From positions 1 to 8,689 of the forward strand of contig JAUWNP010000193.1 in assembly GCA_030612585.1 (NCBI GenBank): a DNA stretch of 8,689 nucleotides, in the 5' to 3' direction. The notes beneath the pieces are model-generated. The model did no database searches. It was not told the origin of the DNA and saw only the letters and a list, made by a program, of their open reading frames with translations. Shown piece after piece: positions 1-6,797 of this stretch; the stretch's first letter is position 1, and each line of letters opens with the position of its first letter. The stretch comes from Anaerolineae bacterium. GTDB taxonomy: Bacteria; Chloroflexota; Anaerolineae; B4-G1. Made by a program: the position numbers and the translations under genes.

Positions 1-1194
1 TTTCAACTGACTGACGAACACAAAATGGTCGAGCGCATGGTGTACGACTTTGCCCGCAAAGAAGTGATACCCGTTATCAAAGAACATGACCGCAACCATA
101 CCTATCCCATGGAAATTACCCACAGAATGGCAGAGTTGGGCTTCCTGGGTATCTGCCTGCCGGCGCGCTACGGTGGGGCGGGCATGGACTACATCTCGCT
201 TGGCATCGTTTCGGAGGGTCTGGAATACGCCGACGCCTCTGCGAGAGAAACGGTCGCGGTGCACCTCGCTTTGCACGCTCTGCCCATCTTCCAGTGGGGC
301 ACCGAGGATCAAAAGCACGAATTCCTCCCCCCGCTGGCAGCGGGTGAAGCATTAGCCTGCTTTGGGCTAACTGAACCCAACGCCGGCTCTGACGTGGCCG
401 GGCTTCAGAGCACCGCCCGAAAGGATGGGGACGATTACATCCTCAATGGCGAGAAGATGTGGATCACACTGGCCGATGTCGCTGATCGCTTCCTGGTCTT
501 TGCCAAGACGAATACCAGCAAAGGAGCGCGAGGGATCAGCGCCTTTATTCTGGAACGTGGCTGGAAGGGCCTGCGCACTGGCACCATTGAGGGCAAGATG
601 GGAGTCCGGGCCAGCAACACCGGATGGATCAGCATGCTCGACGTGCGGGTTCCGGTCAGCCACCGCCTGGGGGAAGAGGGGGAAGGCTTCAAGATTGCCA
701 TGAGCGCGTTGGATAACGCCCGTTACGCTGTGGCGGCAGGAGGAGTGGGCATCATCAGAGCCTGTCTGGAAGAGTCCATCGGCTATGCGAAGGAACGTCG
801 TGCCTTTGGCAAACCAATTGCAGAGTACCAGCTTGTCCAACAAATGATCGCCAACATGCAGCAGAGTTTTGACATCGGACAGATGTTAGTCTGGAAAGCC
901 GGTTGGCTCAAGAACCAGGGAGTCCGTAACACGCGTGAAACGAGTATGGCAAAGTGGTATTGCACCGAAGCGGCGCGCCGGGCAGCCGATGATGCAGTGC
1001 AGATCCATGGAGCCTACGGGTATTCGGATGAGTACAACGTCGAACGGTATCTCCGCAACACCAAGAGTGCAGTCATCTACGAAGGCACATCGCAAATCCA
1101 CACCCTGATCCAAGCCGCTTATGCCATGGGCGACCGCCGGGATAAGCCCATCCGGTGCGAGTTCCCCGCGTATGATCCGGAGTTATGGGGATAA
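1..1194 (+). CDS. Acyl-CoA dehydrogenase, 5' end outside window
   Basis: FAD-dependent acyl-CoA dehydrogenase, which introduces an alpha-beta double bond into an acyl-CoA and passes electrons to ETF. The frame is open to base 1. The eight codons before the ATG at 25 (FQLTDEHK) fit the usual family N-terminus, so the true start lies a few codons upstream. Counting from that ATG as residue 1: the FAD/substrate signature [12 protein letters not shown] is at 112-123, WIT at 146-148, and the second family signature ([13 protein letters not shown]) at 326-338. The catalytic-base glutamate of the IYEGTSQI motif is Glu353. Length of about 397 residues is normal. Arg74 with Glu67 falls, by eye, where glutaryl-CoA dehydrogenase has its substrate-binding Arg and nearby Glu, so a dicarboxylyl-CoA substrate is possible but unproven. 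It ends 23 bp before a CoA-transferase gene, suggesting one operon. The family is certain and the substrate is not. Confidence 0.93.
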   Translation, partial: FQLTDEHKMVERMVYDFARKEVIPVIKEHDRNHTYPMEITHRMAELGFLGICLPARYGGAGMDYISLGIVSEGLEYADASARETVAVHLALHALPIFQWGTEDQKHEFLPPLAAGEALACFGLTEPNAGSDVAGLQSTARKDGDDYILNGEKMWITLADVADRFLVFAKTNTSKGARGISAFILERGWKGLRTGTIEGKMGVRASNTGWISMLDVRVPVSHRLGEEGEGFKIAMSALDNARYAVAAGGVGIIRACLEESIGYAKERRAFGKPIAEYQLVQQMIANMQQSFDIGQMLVWKAGWLKNQGVRNTRETSMAKWYCTEAARRAADDAVQIHGAYGYSDEYNVERYLRNTKSAVIYEGTSQIHTLIQAAYAMGDRRDKPIRCEFPAYDPELWG

Positions 1195-1217
1195 GGAACG
1201 ACAGGCAGGTTTGAGTG

Positions 1218-2420
1218 ATGTCAGATAGCAGGCCTCTCCTCGAAGGCGTCCGTGTTATTGATCTGAGCCGCGTTCTGGCCGGCCCATACTGCACGATGGT
1301 GCTGGGCGATTTGGGGGCGGACGTGATCAAAATCGAAGTACCGGGGAGGGGGGATGATACCCGTCACTGGGGGCCGCCTTTTGCCGCTGGGGGAGAGTCC
1401 GCTTACTATCTCTGTGTCAATCGCAACAAGCGCAGCATAACGCTCAACCTCAAGTCAGAGCGCGGGATCCAGATACTCAAGGATTTGATCCGTCAAGGGG
1501 ATATCCTGGTTGAAAACTTCCGCGTCGGCACCCTGGAACGCTGGGGGTTGAGTTACGAGGAACTCCAGCGTGTGCGTCCAGGGATGATATACTGCACCAT
1601 CACGGGTTATGGCTACACAGGCCCCTATCGCCATAAACCGGGGTATGATTTTGTCATTCAAGCTCAAGGGGGCGTGATGAGTATTATCGGGCCAGTGGAT
1701 GGTGAACCCTATAAGGTGGGCGTAGCCATCGCGGACATCACGGCCGGCCTGTTTGCCTGCAATGCAATCTTGGCCGCCCTCTACGCTCGCCAAAAAACGG
1801 GCAAAGGCCAGCGGATTGATATTTCGCTCCTCGATTCGCAAGTGGCCTGGCTTGCTAACGTGGCCAGCAACTACCTGGTATCAGGCAAAAGGCCAGGGCG
1901 GTACGGCAATGCTCACCCAAACATTGTGCCTTATCAAACGTTCAAAGCGCGCGACGGTTACTTTGCTCTTGGAGTTGGAAACGATAATCAGTGGAGCAAT
2001 CTCTGCGAGAAACTGGGCCGCCAGGAATGGGCTGAAGATGAGCGTTTTGCCACCAACGCGGCTCGCGTCGAGAACAGGGACGACTTGATTGAATCACTGG
2101 CTGAACTATTCGCGCAACGCGATATCGCCGATTGGCTTTCTGAATTAGAAGCCATTGGCATTCCATCTGCCCCCATTAACACCATAGACCGTGTCTTTGA
2201 AGATCCTCAGGTGCAAGCGAGAAAGATGCGGATTGAAGTGCCCCATCCAACAGCCGGGTCGGTCTCGCTCGTCGGCTCCCCATTGAAAATTCCCACTGCT
2301 CCCCCGCAAGTCCGCCTGCCGCCACCCCTACTGGGACAACATACCGGAGAAATCCTTCAGGAAGTGTTGGGCTATGACCAGGAGACTGTGCAATCGTTGC
2401 GCACATCTAAGGTCATTTAA
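1218..2420 (+). CDS. CaiB/BaiF family III CoA-transferase (SUGCT-like)
   Basis: Family III CoA-transferase of 400 residues that moves CoA between a CoA thioester and a free carboxylic acid. The N-terminal block LEGVRVIDLSRVLAGPYCTM (8-27) is typical. The nucleophilic aspartate expected for this family is Asp173 in VAIADITAG, followed by TGKGQRIDISLLDSQVAWL. Features that recall the mammalian SUGCT (C7orf10) succinyl-CoA:glutarate/hydroxymethylglutarate CoA-transferase are GDDTRHWGPPF (45-55), ITGYGYTGP, IVPYQTFK and the C-terminal PPPLLGQHT. This was compared from memory, not aligned. An in-frame GTG lies directly before the chosen ATG (1215-1217). An AGGCAGG stretch about ten bases upstream could serve either start. 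It follows the acyl-CoA dehydrogenase closely, so co-transcription is likely. The transferase would activate an acid that the dehydrogenase then oxidises. Confidence 0.93.
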   Translation: MSDSRPLLEGVRVIDLSRVLAGPYCTMVLGDLGADVIKIEVPGRGDDTRHWGPPFAAGGESAYYLCVNRNKRSITLNLKSERGIQILKDLIRQGDILVENFRVGTLERWGLSYEELQRVRPGMIYCTITGYGYTGPYRHKPGYDFVIQAQGGVMSIIGPVDGEPYKVGVAIADITAGLFACNAILAALYARQKTGKGQRIDISLLDSQVAWLANVASNYLVSGKRPGRYGNAHPNIVPYQTFKARDGYFALGVGNDNQWSNLCEKLGRQEWAEDERFATNAARVENRDDLIESLAELFAQRDIADWLSELEAIGIPSAPINTIDRVFEDPQVQARKMRIEVPHPTAGSVSLVGSPLKIPTAPPQVRLPPPLLGQHTGEILQEVLGYDQETVQSLRTSKVI

Positions 2421-2465
2421 CCTGAATCGGGAGCAACCAACAAAGTTGCCATGTACCTTCTCAGG

Positions 2466-2514
2466 GGAACGCGACCATCTTGGTCGCTAGATGCCAGCAA
2501 GATGCTGGCGTTCC
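2466..2514. repeat. REP-like double hairpin with shared outer stem
   Basis: Two perfect 17-nt hairpins stand side by side in the gap between convergent genes: 2471-2487 (GCGACCA, loop TCT, TGGTCGC) and 2493-2509 (GCCAGCA, loop AGA, TGCTGGC), separated by TAGAT. GGAAC (2466-2470) and GTTCC (2510-2514) directly flank the pair and can close them into a three-way junction. The apical parts are complementary: CATCTTG in the first and CAAGATG in the second. There is no following U-run, so it is not a classical intrinsic terminator, though it could slow transcription from both sides. The layout resembles dispersed extragenic palindromic (REP/BIME-type) elements. Copy number cannot be judged from this window. 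Confidence 0.75.
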
Positions 2515-2571
2515 TCCACCTCACCCCCACTTATTGAAAAGATACGTTGCCATCTTCTTCTCTGTCGCAAA

Positions 2572-3618
2572 CTATGCTTCACGCTCGCGGGAGAGGAGAG
2601 CCAGCACGAGGACGACTAGCACCCCGATACCCACCAACGCCAGCAGTTTGTGCAGGCGGTAGGAAACAGTCAGCGCCAACACGCCGAACAGCGCGCAGAA
2701 GCCCCAGTAGAGAAGCACGATAGCCCGCTCCGAAAGACCCATGTCGAGCAGGCGGAAATGGAGGTGGCCCCGGTCGGCCTGGCCCGGGGAACGACGGTGG
2801 CGCACGCGGTCGAAGATCCGCCATGCCACGTCCACGACGGGCAGCCCCATCACCAGTAAGACAGTGGCCACCCGGCCACCGGCGATGAGTCCCAGACCGC
2901 CCAACCCGTAGCCCAGAAAAAACGCCCCGGCGCTCCCCAGAAAGACCCGTGAGGGAGCGACGTTATAGGGCAAGAATCCCAGTAGCGCCCCGAGGAGCGC
3001 CAGTGGCAGCAGTGCCACGCTCGGCTGTTCGACGCGGTGCATATGGATCGCCAGCACCAGGCAAAGAATCGCCCCCACCCCAGCGGCCAGCCCGCCGAGC
3101 CCATCCAGCCAGTTGACCGTGTTCATCATCCCCATCACCCAGATAATCGTCAACGGGACGTAGACCCAGGGACCCCAGGGATAGGCGTCCAATGCCACAA
3201 GGCCGAAGTAGGGCAAGGTGAAACGTTCGAGCCAGAGCAACGTGGCGAGGGCAATCAGCGAGAGCACAAACTGAAAGATCAGTTGGGGACCCGGCGACAG
3301 GTCAAACCTGTCATCAACCAATCCAAAAAGAAAGGCGACCAGCCCGCCAACCAGGAGACCGCTCAACCGGGTGAAATCATCGGCGCTATAGCCTGAGGTG
3401 AGGATACCGCTCCACGCTGCAATTCCTACGGCGACGGCAAACGATACAAACAGCGCCGCGCCACCCAGGCGGGACACCTCGCCCTTGTGGCCCCGTCGTC
3501 CTCCAGGCCGGTCCACGATGCCCAGGCGGCTGCCCAGGTGGCCAATGAGAGGTGTGAGAACGAGTGCCAGGCCAGCAGAGATACCAAAGACTAGAAGATA
3601 CTGCTTCACATGACTCAT
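2572..3618 (-). CDS. wecA: Polyprenyl-phosphate GlcNAc-1-P transferase (WecA/TagO-like)
   Basis: Integral membrane enzyme of the MraY/WecA family, 348 residues. Members transfer a HexNAc-1-phosphate (usually GlcNAc) from a UDP-sugar to undecaprenyl phosphate, releasing UMP, as the first step of many cell-surface glycans. Seen in order: the cytoplasmic motif [21 protein letters not shown] (33-53); the aspartate motif VDDRFDL (101-107) for Mg/UDP-sugar; [15 protein letters not shown] (166-180); and the last cytoplasmic loop with [15 protein letters not shown] (282-296). About ten hydrophobic segments fit the family topology. Two positions depart from the usual consensus: DGLGGL in place of DGLDGL, and HLHF where HLHH or HIHH is common. 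The start ATG overlaps the upp stop as ATGA, which points to translational coupling, and no good Shine-Dalgarno is seen. The sugar specificity and the wecA/tagO label are family-level inferences. Confidence 0.9.
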   Translation of the reverse strand: MSHVKQYLLVFGISAGLALVLTPLIGHLGSRLGIVDRPGGRRGHKGEVSRLGGAALFVSFAVAVGIAAWSGILTSGYSADDFTRLSGLLVGGLVAFLFGLVDDRFDLSPGPQLIFQFVLSLIALATLLWLERFTLPYFGLVALDAYPWGPWVYVPLTIIWVMGMMNTVNWLDGLGGLAAGVGAILCLVLAIHMHRVEQPSVALLPLALLGALLGFLPYNVAPSRVFLGSAGAFFLGYGLGGLGLIAGGRVATVLLVMGLPVVDVAWRIFDRVRHRRSPGQADRGHLHFRLLDMGLSERAIVLLYWGFCALFGVLALTVSYRLHKLLALVGIGVLVVLVLALLSREREA

Positions 3619-4244
3619 CCAGTGCCAAACAGCCGGTCGCCCGCATCTCCCAGGCCCGGCACAATCAAACCCATCTCGTTCAGCCGCTCATCCACGGCAG
3701 CCAGGTACAGCGGCACGTCGGGATGAGCCGTCGTCAGACGGTGCACGCCCTCAGAAGCCGCGATGACGCCCACGAATTTGATGCGCCCGGCCCCCCAACG
3801 CTTGAGGATATCCACCGCCGCCACCGCCGATCCGCCTGTAGCGAGCATAGGATCGAGGATCAGGCAGACGTCCACCGTCGGGCTGACCGGCAGGCGGCTG
3901 TAGTATTCCACCGGCTCCAGCGTTTGCTCGTCACGGAGGAGACCGATGTGCCACACCTCGGCGCTGGGCATCATATTCCAGATTCCCTCCACCATCCCCA
4001 GCCCGGCACGCAGGATAGGGACGAGGCCAACCCGCTCTCGCAGCCGGTAGCCACTGGCCGCTCCAAGTGGGGTCATCACCATCACCTCTTTCGTCGCCAG
4101 ATCGGCCGTGGCCTCGTAAGCGATCAGAATAGCGATCTCCCCCAGCAGTTCGCGGAACTTCTTGGGGTCGGTGCGCTGGTCCCGTAGAAGGGTCATCTTA
4201 TGCCGCACCAGCGGATGGGTCGAAATATGCACTTGTGAGACCAC
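3615..4244 (-). CDS. upp: Uracil phosphoribosyltransferase
   Basis: Cytosolic pyrimidine-salvage enzyme: uracil + PRPP gives UMP + diphosphate. At 209 residues the length matches bacterial Upp. The PRPP-binding loop [13 protein letters not shown] is at 128-140, and the uracil-binding C-terminal signature [20 protein letters not shown] is at 185-204. The N-terminal [13 protein letters not shown] and the [10 protein letters not shown] stretch (75-84) are also characteristic. Translation starts at GTG (4244-4242), fixed by a strong Shine-Dalgarno six bases upstream. It is the first gene of a two-gene operon with the WecA-like transferase, which starts inside its stop codon. UMP made here is also the by-product of the WecA reaction, so both belong to uridine nucleotide turnover. 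It is driven by a consensus-like promoter shared back-to-back with ruvB. Confidence 0.97.
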   Translation of the reverse strand: MVSQVHISTHPLVRHKMTLLRDQRTDPKKFRELLGEIAILIAYEATADLATKEVMVMTPLGAASGYRLRERVGLVPILRAGLGMVEGIWNMMPSAEVWHIGLLRDEQTLEPVEYYSRLPVSPTVDVCLILDPMLATGGSAVAAVDILKRWGAGRIKFVGVIAASEGVHRLTTAHPDVPLYLAAVDERLNEMGLIVPGLGDAGDRLFGTG

Positions 4245-4247
4245 GGT

Positions 4248-4256
4248 TCACCTCCT
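4248..4256 (-). promoter_or_regulatory. Strong ribosome binding site of upp
   Basis: The minus strand reads AGGAGGTGA followed by ACC and the GTG start at 4244. This is a near-perfect match to the anti-Shine-Dalgarno sequence with a six-base spacer after AGGAGG. It decides the GTG start of upp. Confidence 0.85.
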
Positions 4257-4280
4257 GGAGGGCTGCGATCTGAGGCTTGA

Positions 4281-4309
4281 ATTGTACCCCTTAGCCTGCC
4301 ACTTGTCAA
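4281..4309 (-). promoter_or_regulatory. Sigma70-type promoter of upp operon
   Basis: On the minus strand TTGACA (4309-4304, a perfect -35) is followed after exactly 17 bases by TACAAT (4286-4281, five of six matches to the -10 consensus). The predicted transcript start near 4274 leaves a leader of about 30 nt containing the upp ribosome binding site. The -35 box overlaps the ruvB -35 box by five bases. Confidence 0.78.
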
Positions 4310-4330
4310 AGCGGTATTTCACTGTATAAT
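4303..4330 (+). promoter_or_regulatory. Sigma70-type promoter of ruvB
   Basis: TTGTCA (4303-4308) and a perfect TATAAT (4325-4330) are separated by 16 bases. The predicted transcript start at about 4336-4338 is only four to six bases before the ruvB ATG at 4342, so the mRNA would be leaderless or nearly so. This agrees with the absence of a Shine-Dalgarno sequence before ruvB. The -35 box is shared with the opposing upp promoter. Confidence 0.75.
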
Positions 4331-4341
4331 CCACTCTTGAA

Positions 4342-5361
4342 ATGCATGAGCGCATCATTTCACCCCAACCCCAGGAAGACGAAGTCACGCGCGACCGGGC
4401 ACTGCGCCCGCAGCGCCTGGCCGATCTGATAGACCAGGACCGCGTGCGAGAAAACCTCGCCATCCTGATTGAGGCGGCCAAACGGCGTAACGAAGCGCTT
4501 GATCACGTGTTGTTCTACGGGCCCCCAGGTCTGGGCAAAACGACGCTCGCTCATGTAACCGCTAATGAGATGGATATGCCAATCCGGGTCACCTCCGGCC
4601 CGGCCATCGAGCGGGCCGGCGATCTGGCCGCCATCCTGAGCAACCTGCGCGAGAAAGAGGTGCTGTTCATTGACGAAGTACATCGCCTGGGCCGGGTCGT
4701 CGAGGAGATTCTCTACCCGGCGATGGAGGACTTCGCGCTCGATTTTGTCATCGGTAAGGGTCCCAGCGCCAGGAGTATCCGGCTCAAACTGCCGCACTTC
4801 ACCATCATAGGGGCCACCACCCGCCTGGCGCTGCTGACCGCCCCACTGCGGGCACGCTTCGGCGCCACCTTCCGCGTGGACTTCTACGACCAGGAGGCAC
4901 TGGAGGCCATCGTGCGCCGCGCTGCGTGGGTGCTGGAGGTGGAGATAGACGACGCAGGGACGGCGGAGATCGCCCAGCGCGGTAGGGGTACGCCCCGTGT
5001 GGCGCTACGGCTGCTCAAGCGCGTGCGCGACTTTGCCCAGGTGCGTGCCGATGGGCGCATCACCGCCGCAGTGGCCCGTGACGCGCTGGGGCTGCTGGAG
5101 GTGGACGAGCGCGGCCTGGACGACCTGGACCGGCGCGTGCTGCGTACCATCATTGAGAAATTCGGCGGCGGGCCTGTGGGACTGGACACCGTCGCGGCTG
5201 CCGTGAGCGAGGAACCCGACACGATCATGGACGTGGTCGAGCCATATCTGCTGCAACTGGGCTTCCTGGACCGCACGCCCCGAGGGCGAGTAGCAACGGC
5301 GCGAGCCTACGAGCACCTGGGCCTGTCCTACCAACAACCGGAGCAGCCCACGTTGTTATGA
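4342..5361 (+). CDS. ruvB: Holliday junction branch migration helicase RuvB
   Basis: Hexameric AAA+ motor that, together with RuvA, drives branch migration of Holliday junctions in recombinational repair. The 339-residue length is normal. Visible in order: the N-terminal [12 protein letters not shown] (19-30); Walker [10 protein letters not shown] (60-68); Walker B LFIDE (108-112) followed by VHRLGR; the RuvB beta-hairpin region after YPAMEDF (125-131); sensor 1 IIGATTR (155-161) and the arginine-finger stretch PLRARFG (168-174); sensor 2 [17 protein letters not shown] (216-232). A winged-helix C-terminus ends with [20 protein letters not shown] (300-319). The start ATG matches the usual N-terminus of the family and lies only a few bases after the predicted transcript start. 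No ruvA or ruvC lies next to it in this window; upstream is divergent upp. The stop overlaps the start of the DUF2905 gene (ATGA). Confidence 0.98.
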   Translation: MHERIISPQPQEDEVTRDRALRPQRLADLIDQDRVRENLAILIEAAKRRNEALDHVLFYGPPGLGKTTLAHVTANEMDMPIRVTSGPAIERAGDLAAILSNLREKEVLFIDEVHRLGRVVEEILYPAMEDFALDFVIGKGPSARSIRLKLPHFTIIGATTRLALLTAPLRARFGATFRVDFYDQEALEAIVRRAAWVLEVEIDDAGTAEIAQRGRGTPRVALRLLKRVRDFAQVRADGRITAAVARDALGLLEVDERGLDDLDRRVLRTIIEKFGGGPVGLDTVAAAVSEEPDTIMDVVEPYLLQLGFLDRTPRGRVATARAYEHLGLSYQQPEQPTLL

Positions 5362-5645
5362 TGATTGGGTTGTGTGCTTTTGGGGAAATCATCGTGAACG
5401 GACTGGGGACGACGGGCAAATCATTGGTGATTATAGGCGGTGTGCTGATCTTGCTCGGCGGCCTGCTATGGTTGGTCTCAAAGGTATCCTTTCTGGGCCA
5501 CCTGCCGGGTGACATCCGCATCGAAAGGCCGGGCTTTACCTGCCTGATTCCGCTGGGCAGTTCCATCCTCATCAGCGTCGCGCTGACAGTCTTGCTGAAC
5601 ATCGTAATTCAAATCGTGCGGCTACTGATCCGTCGAGGGCAATAA
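5358..5645 (+). CDS. DUF2905 small membrane protein
   Basis: Small protein of 95 residues with the DUF2905 hallmark: a first membrane segment (about 22-40), the conserved polar stretch [16 protein letters not shown] (45-60), and a second membrane segment (about 63-90) ending in basic residues (RLLIRRGQ). Function is unknown for the family. The chosen ATG overlaps the ruvB stop as ATGA, giving tight coupling. A second in-frame ATG follows at 5361. An in-frame GTG at 5394, with GGGGA about seven bases before it, would give an 83-residue protein closer to the usual family length, so the first 12 residues are uncertain. DUF2905 genes often sit between ruvB and queA in bacteria (recalled from general knowledge). 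That is nearly the case here, apart from one inserted gene. Confidence 0.88.
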   Translation: MMIGLCAFGEIIVNGLGTTGKSLVIIGGVLILLGGLLWLVSKVSFLGHLPGDIRIERPGFTCLIPLGSSILISVALTVLLNIVIQIVRLLIRRGQ

Positions 5646-5763
5646 AGATCTCTCCTCAGTCATCCAACGCCACTACCCCGCGACGGATGGCAAACCGCAC
5701 CAGGCCGGATGCCCATTACTACCACATCATCCGACAGCACCCGGAAGGAGAACCGAACAACAT

Positions 5764-6570
5764 ATGAAAGCGATCATCATGGCCGCAGGCAAAGGCAAAC
5801 GTTTGCGCCCCATCACCGAGTGGGTACCCAAACCCTTGCTCCCCATCGGCGGACAGCCCATCATCGGGACCCTGCTGGCCAACCTGCGGACCGCTGGCAT
5901 CACCGACGTGCTAGTCATCGCCGGCCACCTGGCAGACAAGATGCGCCGCTTTCTGGGCGACGGCAGCGCCTACGGCGTGCGTCTGATCTGTCGGGAGCAG
6001 AAGGTGCGGCGGGGCACCGCCCACGCCGTGATGCAGGCATTGGATTTCATAAACGGCGAGACGATGGTGCTGGCCGGGGACACCGCCTTTGGACCAAACC
6101 ACATCGGCGGGCTGGTCGAATTCCACCGGCGAACGGGCGCCGACCTGAGCATCAGCCTCAAGCGCGTGCCCGTAGAACGGTTGGCCGCTACCAATTCGGT
6201 ATCGTTCGTGCCGGACGAGACGGTGCCGCCAGAGCAGGGAGGCAGGATCACGCACATCGTGGAAAAGCCTGCGCCCGGCACCGCCCCCAGCGACGTGGCC
6301 GGCGCGCCACTGCACATCTACCCACCATCGCTGCCCGACTACCTGCCCCGCGTCGAACTTTCGAGCCGGGGCGAGTATGAACTCACGGACGTCGTCACCA
6401 TGATGATCGCCGACGGGCTGCGCGTGATGGGCAAGATCGAGCCTCTGGCCCCCAACCTGACCGACCAGCGGGACATCCTGCGGCTGAACTTCGACTATCT
6501 GAAGCCGCTGTTGGCTAACGTGAAACGTGAAACGTCAAAAGGACAGCGCGTCCCAACTATGAGACTATGA
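5764..6570 (+). CDS. Sugar-1-phosphate nucleotidyltransferase
   Basis: Cytosolic NDP-sugar pyrophosphorylase of the RmlA/GlmU N-domain type, expected to join a sugar-1-phosphate with an NTP (UTP, dTTP or GTP). The 268 residues form a Rossmann-like nucleotidyltransferase fold. The NTP-binding signature AAGKGKRLRPIT is at 7-18 and PKPLLPIGG at 22-30. The RRGTAHAV stretch (82-89), GDT (105-107, metal-site Asp106), the sugar-site EKP (167-169) and GEYELTDVV (203-211, GlmU-like) follow. No left-handed beta-helix acyltransferase domain follows, so it is not full-length GlmU. The exact sugar is not readable. GGAAGGAG at 5743-5750 is a good Shine-Dalgarno but about 13 bases from the ATG. The last roughly 18 residues are encoded by repeat-like DNA and look like a non-native tail. 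The 118-bp gap before it (5646-5763) shows no clear promoter, so read-through from ruvB is likely. Confidence 0.9.
   Translation: MKAIIMAAGKGKRLRPITEWVPKPLLPIGGQPIIGTLLANLRTAGITDVLVIAGHLADKMRRFLGDGSAYGVRLICREQKVRRGTAHAVMQALDFINGETMVLAGDTAFGPNHIGGLVEFHRRTGADLSISLKRVPVERLAATNSVSFVPDETVPPEQGGRITHIVEKPAPGTAPSDVAGAPLHIYPPSLPDYLPRVELSSRGEYELTDVVTMMIADGLRVMGKIEPLAPNLTDQRDILRLNFDYLKPLLANVKRETSKGQRVPTMRL
6517..6537 (+). repeat. Heptamer tandem repeat AACGTGA, three copies
   Basis: AACGTGA occurs at 6517-6523 and 6524-6530, then AACGTCA at 6531-6537 with one mismatch. It lies inside the last codons of the nucleotidyltransferase gene. A second short repetition, ACTATGAGACTATGA (6556-6570), ends the gene. 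Confidence 0.8.
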
Positions 6571-6615
6571 CCGACGGGCGTATCTCCGTACTCCTTGAAA
6601 CCGAGAGCACCTACT

Positions 6616-6642
6616 ATCTGCGAAAATCTGCGTGAATCTGCG
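6616..6642 (+). repeat. Decamer tandem repeat with core ATCTGCG
   Basis: ATCTGCG recurs at 6616-6622, 6626-6632 and 6636-6642, a period of ten bases. The spacers are AAA and TGA. It lies in the 223-bp gap between the nucleotidyltransferase and queA. It does not look like a promoter or a hairpin. Confidence 0.8.
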
Positions 6643-6701
6643 TTCTATTACTTGTCGGTTTGAGGCGAGGCTTCGCTAGACGCTTACGCCATCGCGCCGA
6701 C

Positions 6702-6730
6702 TTGCGCGGCGTGGCATGGTGGGGTAGAAT
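6702..6730 (+). promoter_or_regulatory. Possible promoter of queA
   Basis: TAGAAT (6725-6730, five of six matches to the -10 consensus) lies 17 bases after TTGCGC (6702-6707, only three of six matches). It would start transcripts near 6737, about 57 nt before queA. The weak -35 keeps confidence low, and queA may also be read from the ruvB promoter. Confidence 0.4.
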
Positions 6731-6797
6731 GAGTGAGCAGAAACGGAGATACCGACGCCTGAATGAACATGAGCCAGTGGTAGAAGAGAACGTGTGA
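6729..6797 (+). CDS. Possible 22-codon ORF overlapping queA start
   Basis: An ATG at 6729 opens 22 codons (MSEQKRRYRRL then NEHEPVVEENV), ending at TGA 6795-6797. That stop overlaps the queA GTG start as GTGA, the layout of a translationally coupled upstream ORF. GGTGGGG a few bases before the ATG could bind the ribosome. Against it: the ATG overlaps the proposed queA -10 box, so it could be translated only from a longer transcript. The peptide is basic then acidic and matches no family I know. It may be chance. Confidence 0.2.
   Translation: MSEQKRRYRRLNEHEPVVEENV

Noticed and set aside
367..843. Long open frame on the minus strand opposite the acyl-CoA dehydrogenase
   Set aside because: Shadow of a clearly coding plus-strand gene; its translation has no recognisable motif.
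2433..2449. Inverted repeat GCAAC/GTTGC after the CoA-transferase
   Set aside because: Only five base pairs with a seven-base loop and no U-run; too weak to call a terminator.
3564..4187. 207-codon plus-strand frame opposite upp
   Set aside because: Antisense to a certain upp gene; the translation is rich in His, Arg and Gln, typical of shadow frames in GC-rich DNA.
4251..4261. Palindrome CCTCCTGGAGG covering the upp Shine-Dalgarno
   Set aside because: The arms are separated by one base, so a cis hairpin would be reduced to about three pairs; I see no convincing attenuator or PyrR-type leader.
5709..6380. 223-codon plus-strand frame overlapping the nucleotidyltransferase in another frame
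   Set aside because: Arg/His/Pro-rich low-complexity translation, whereas the other frame carries intact family motifs.
6695..6711. Inverted repeat CGCCG/CGGCG upstream of queA
   Set aside because: A five-pair stem is expected by chance in GC-rich DNA, and there is no U-run or paired alternative structure.
6571..6793. Search for a tRNA or small RNA between the nucleotidyltransferase and queA
   Set aside because: No cloverleaf, T-loop motif or strong structured segment was found by eye.
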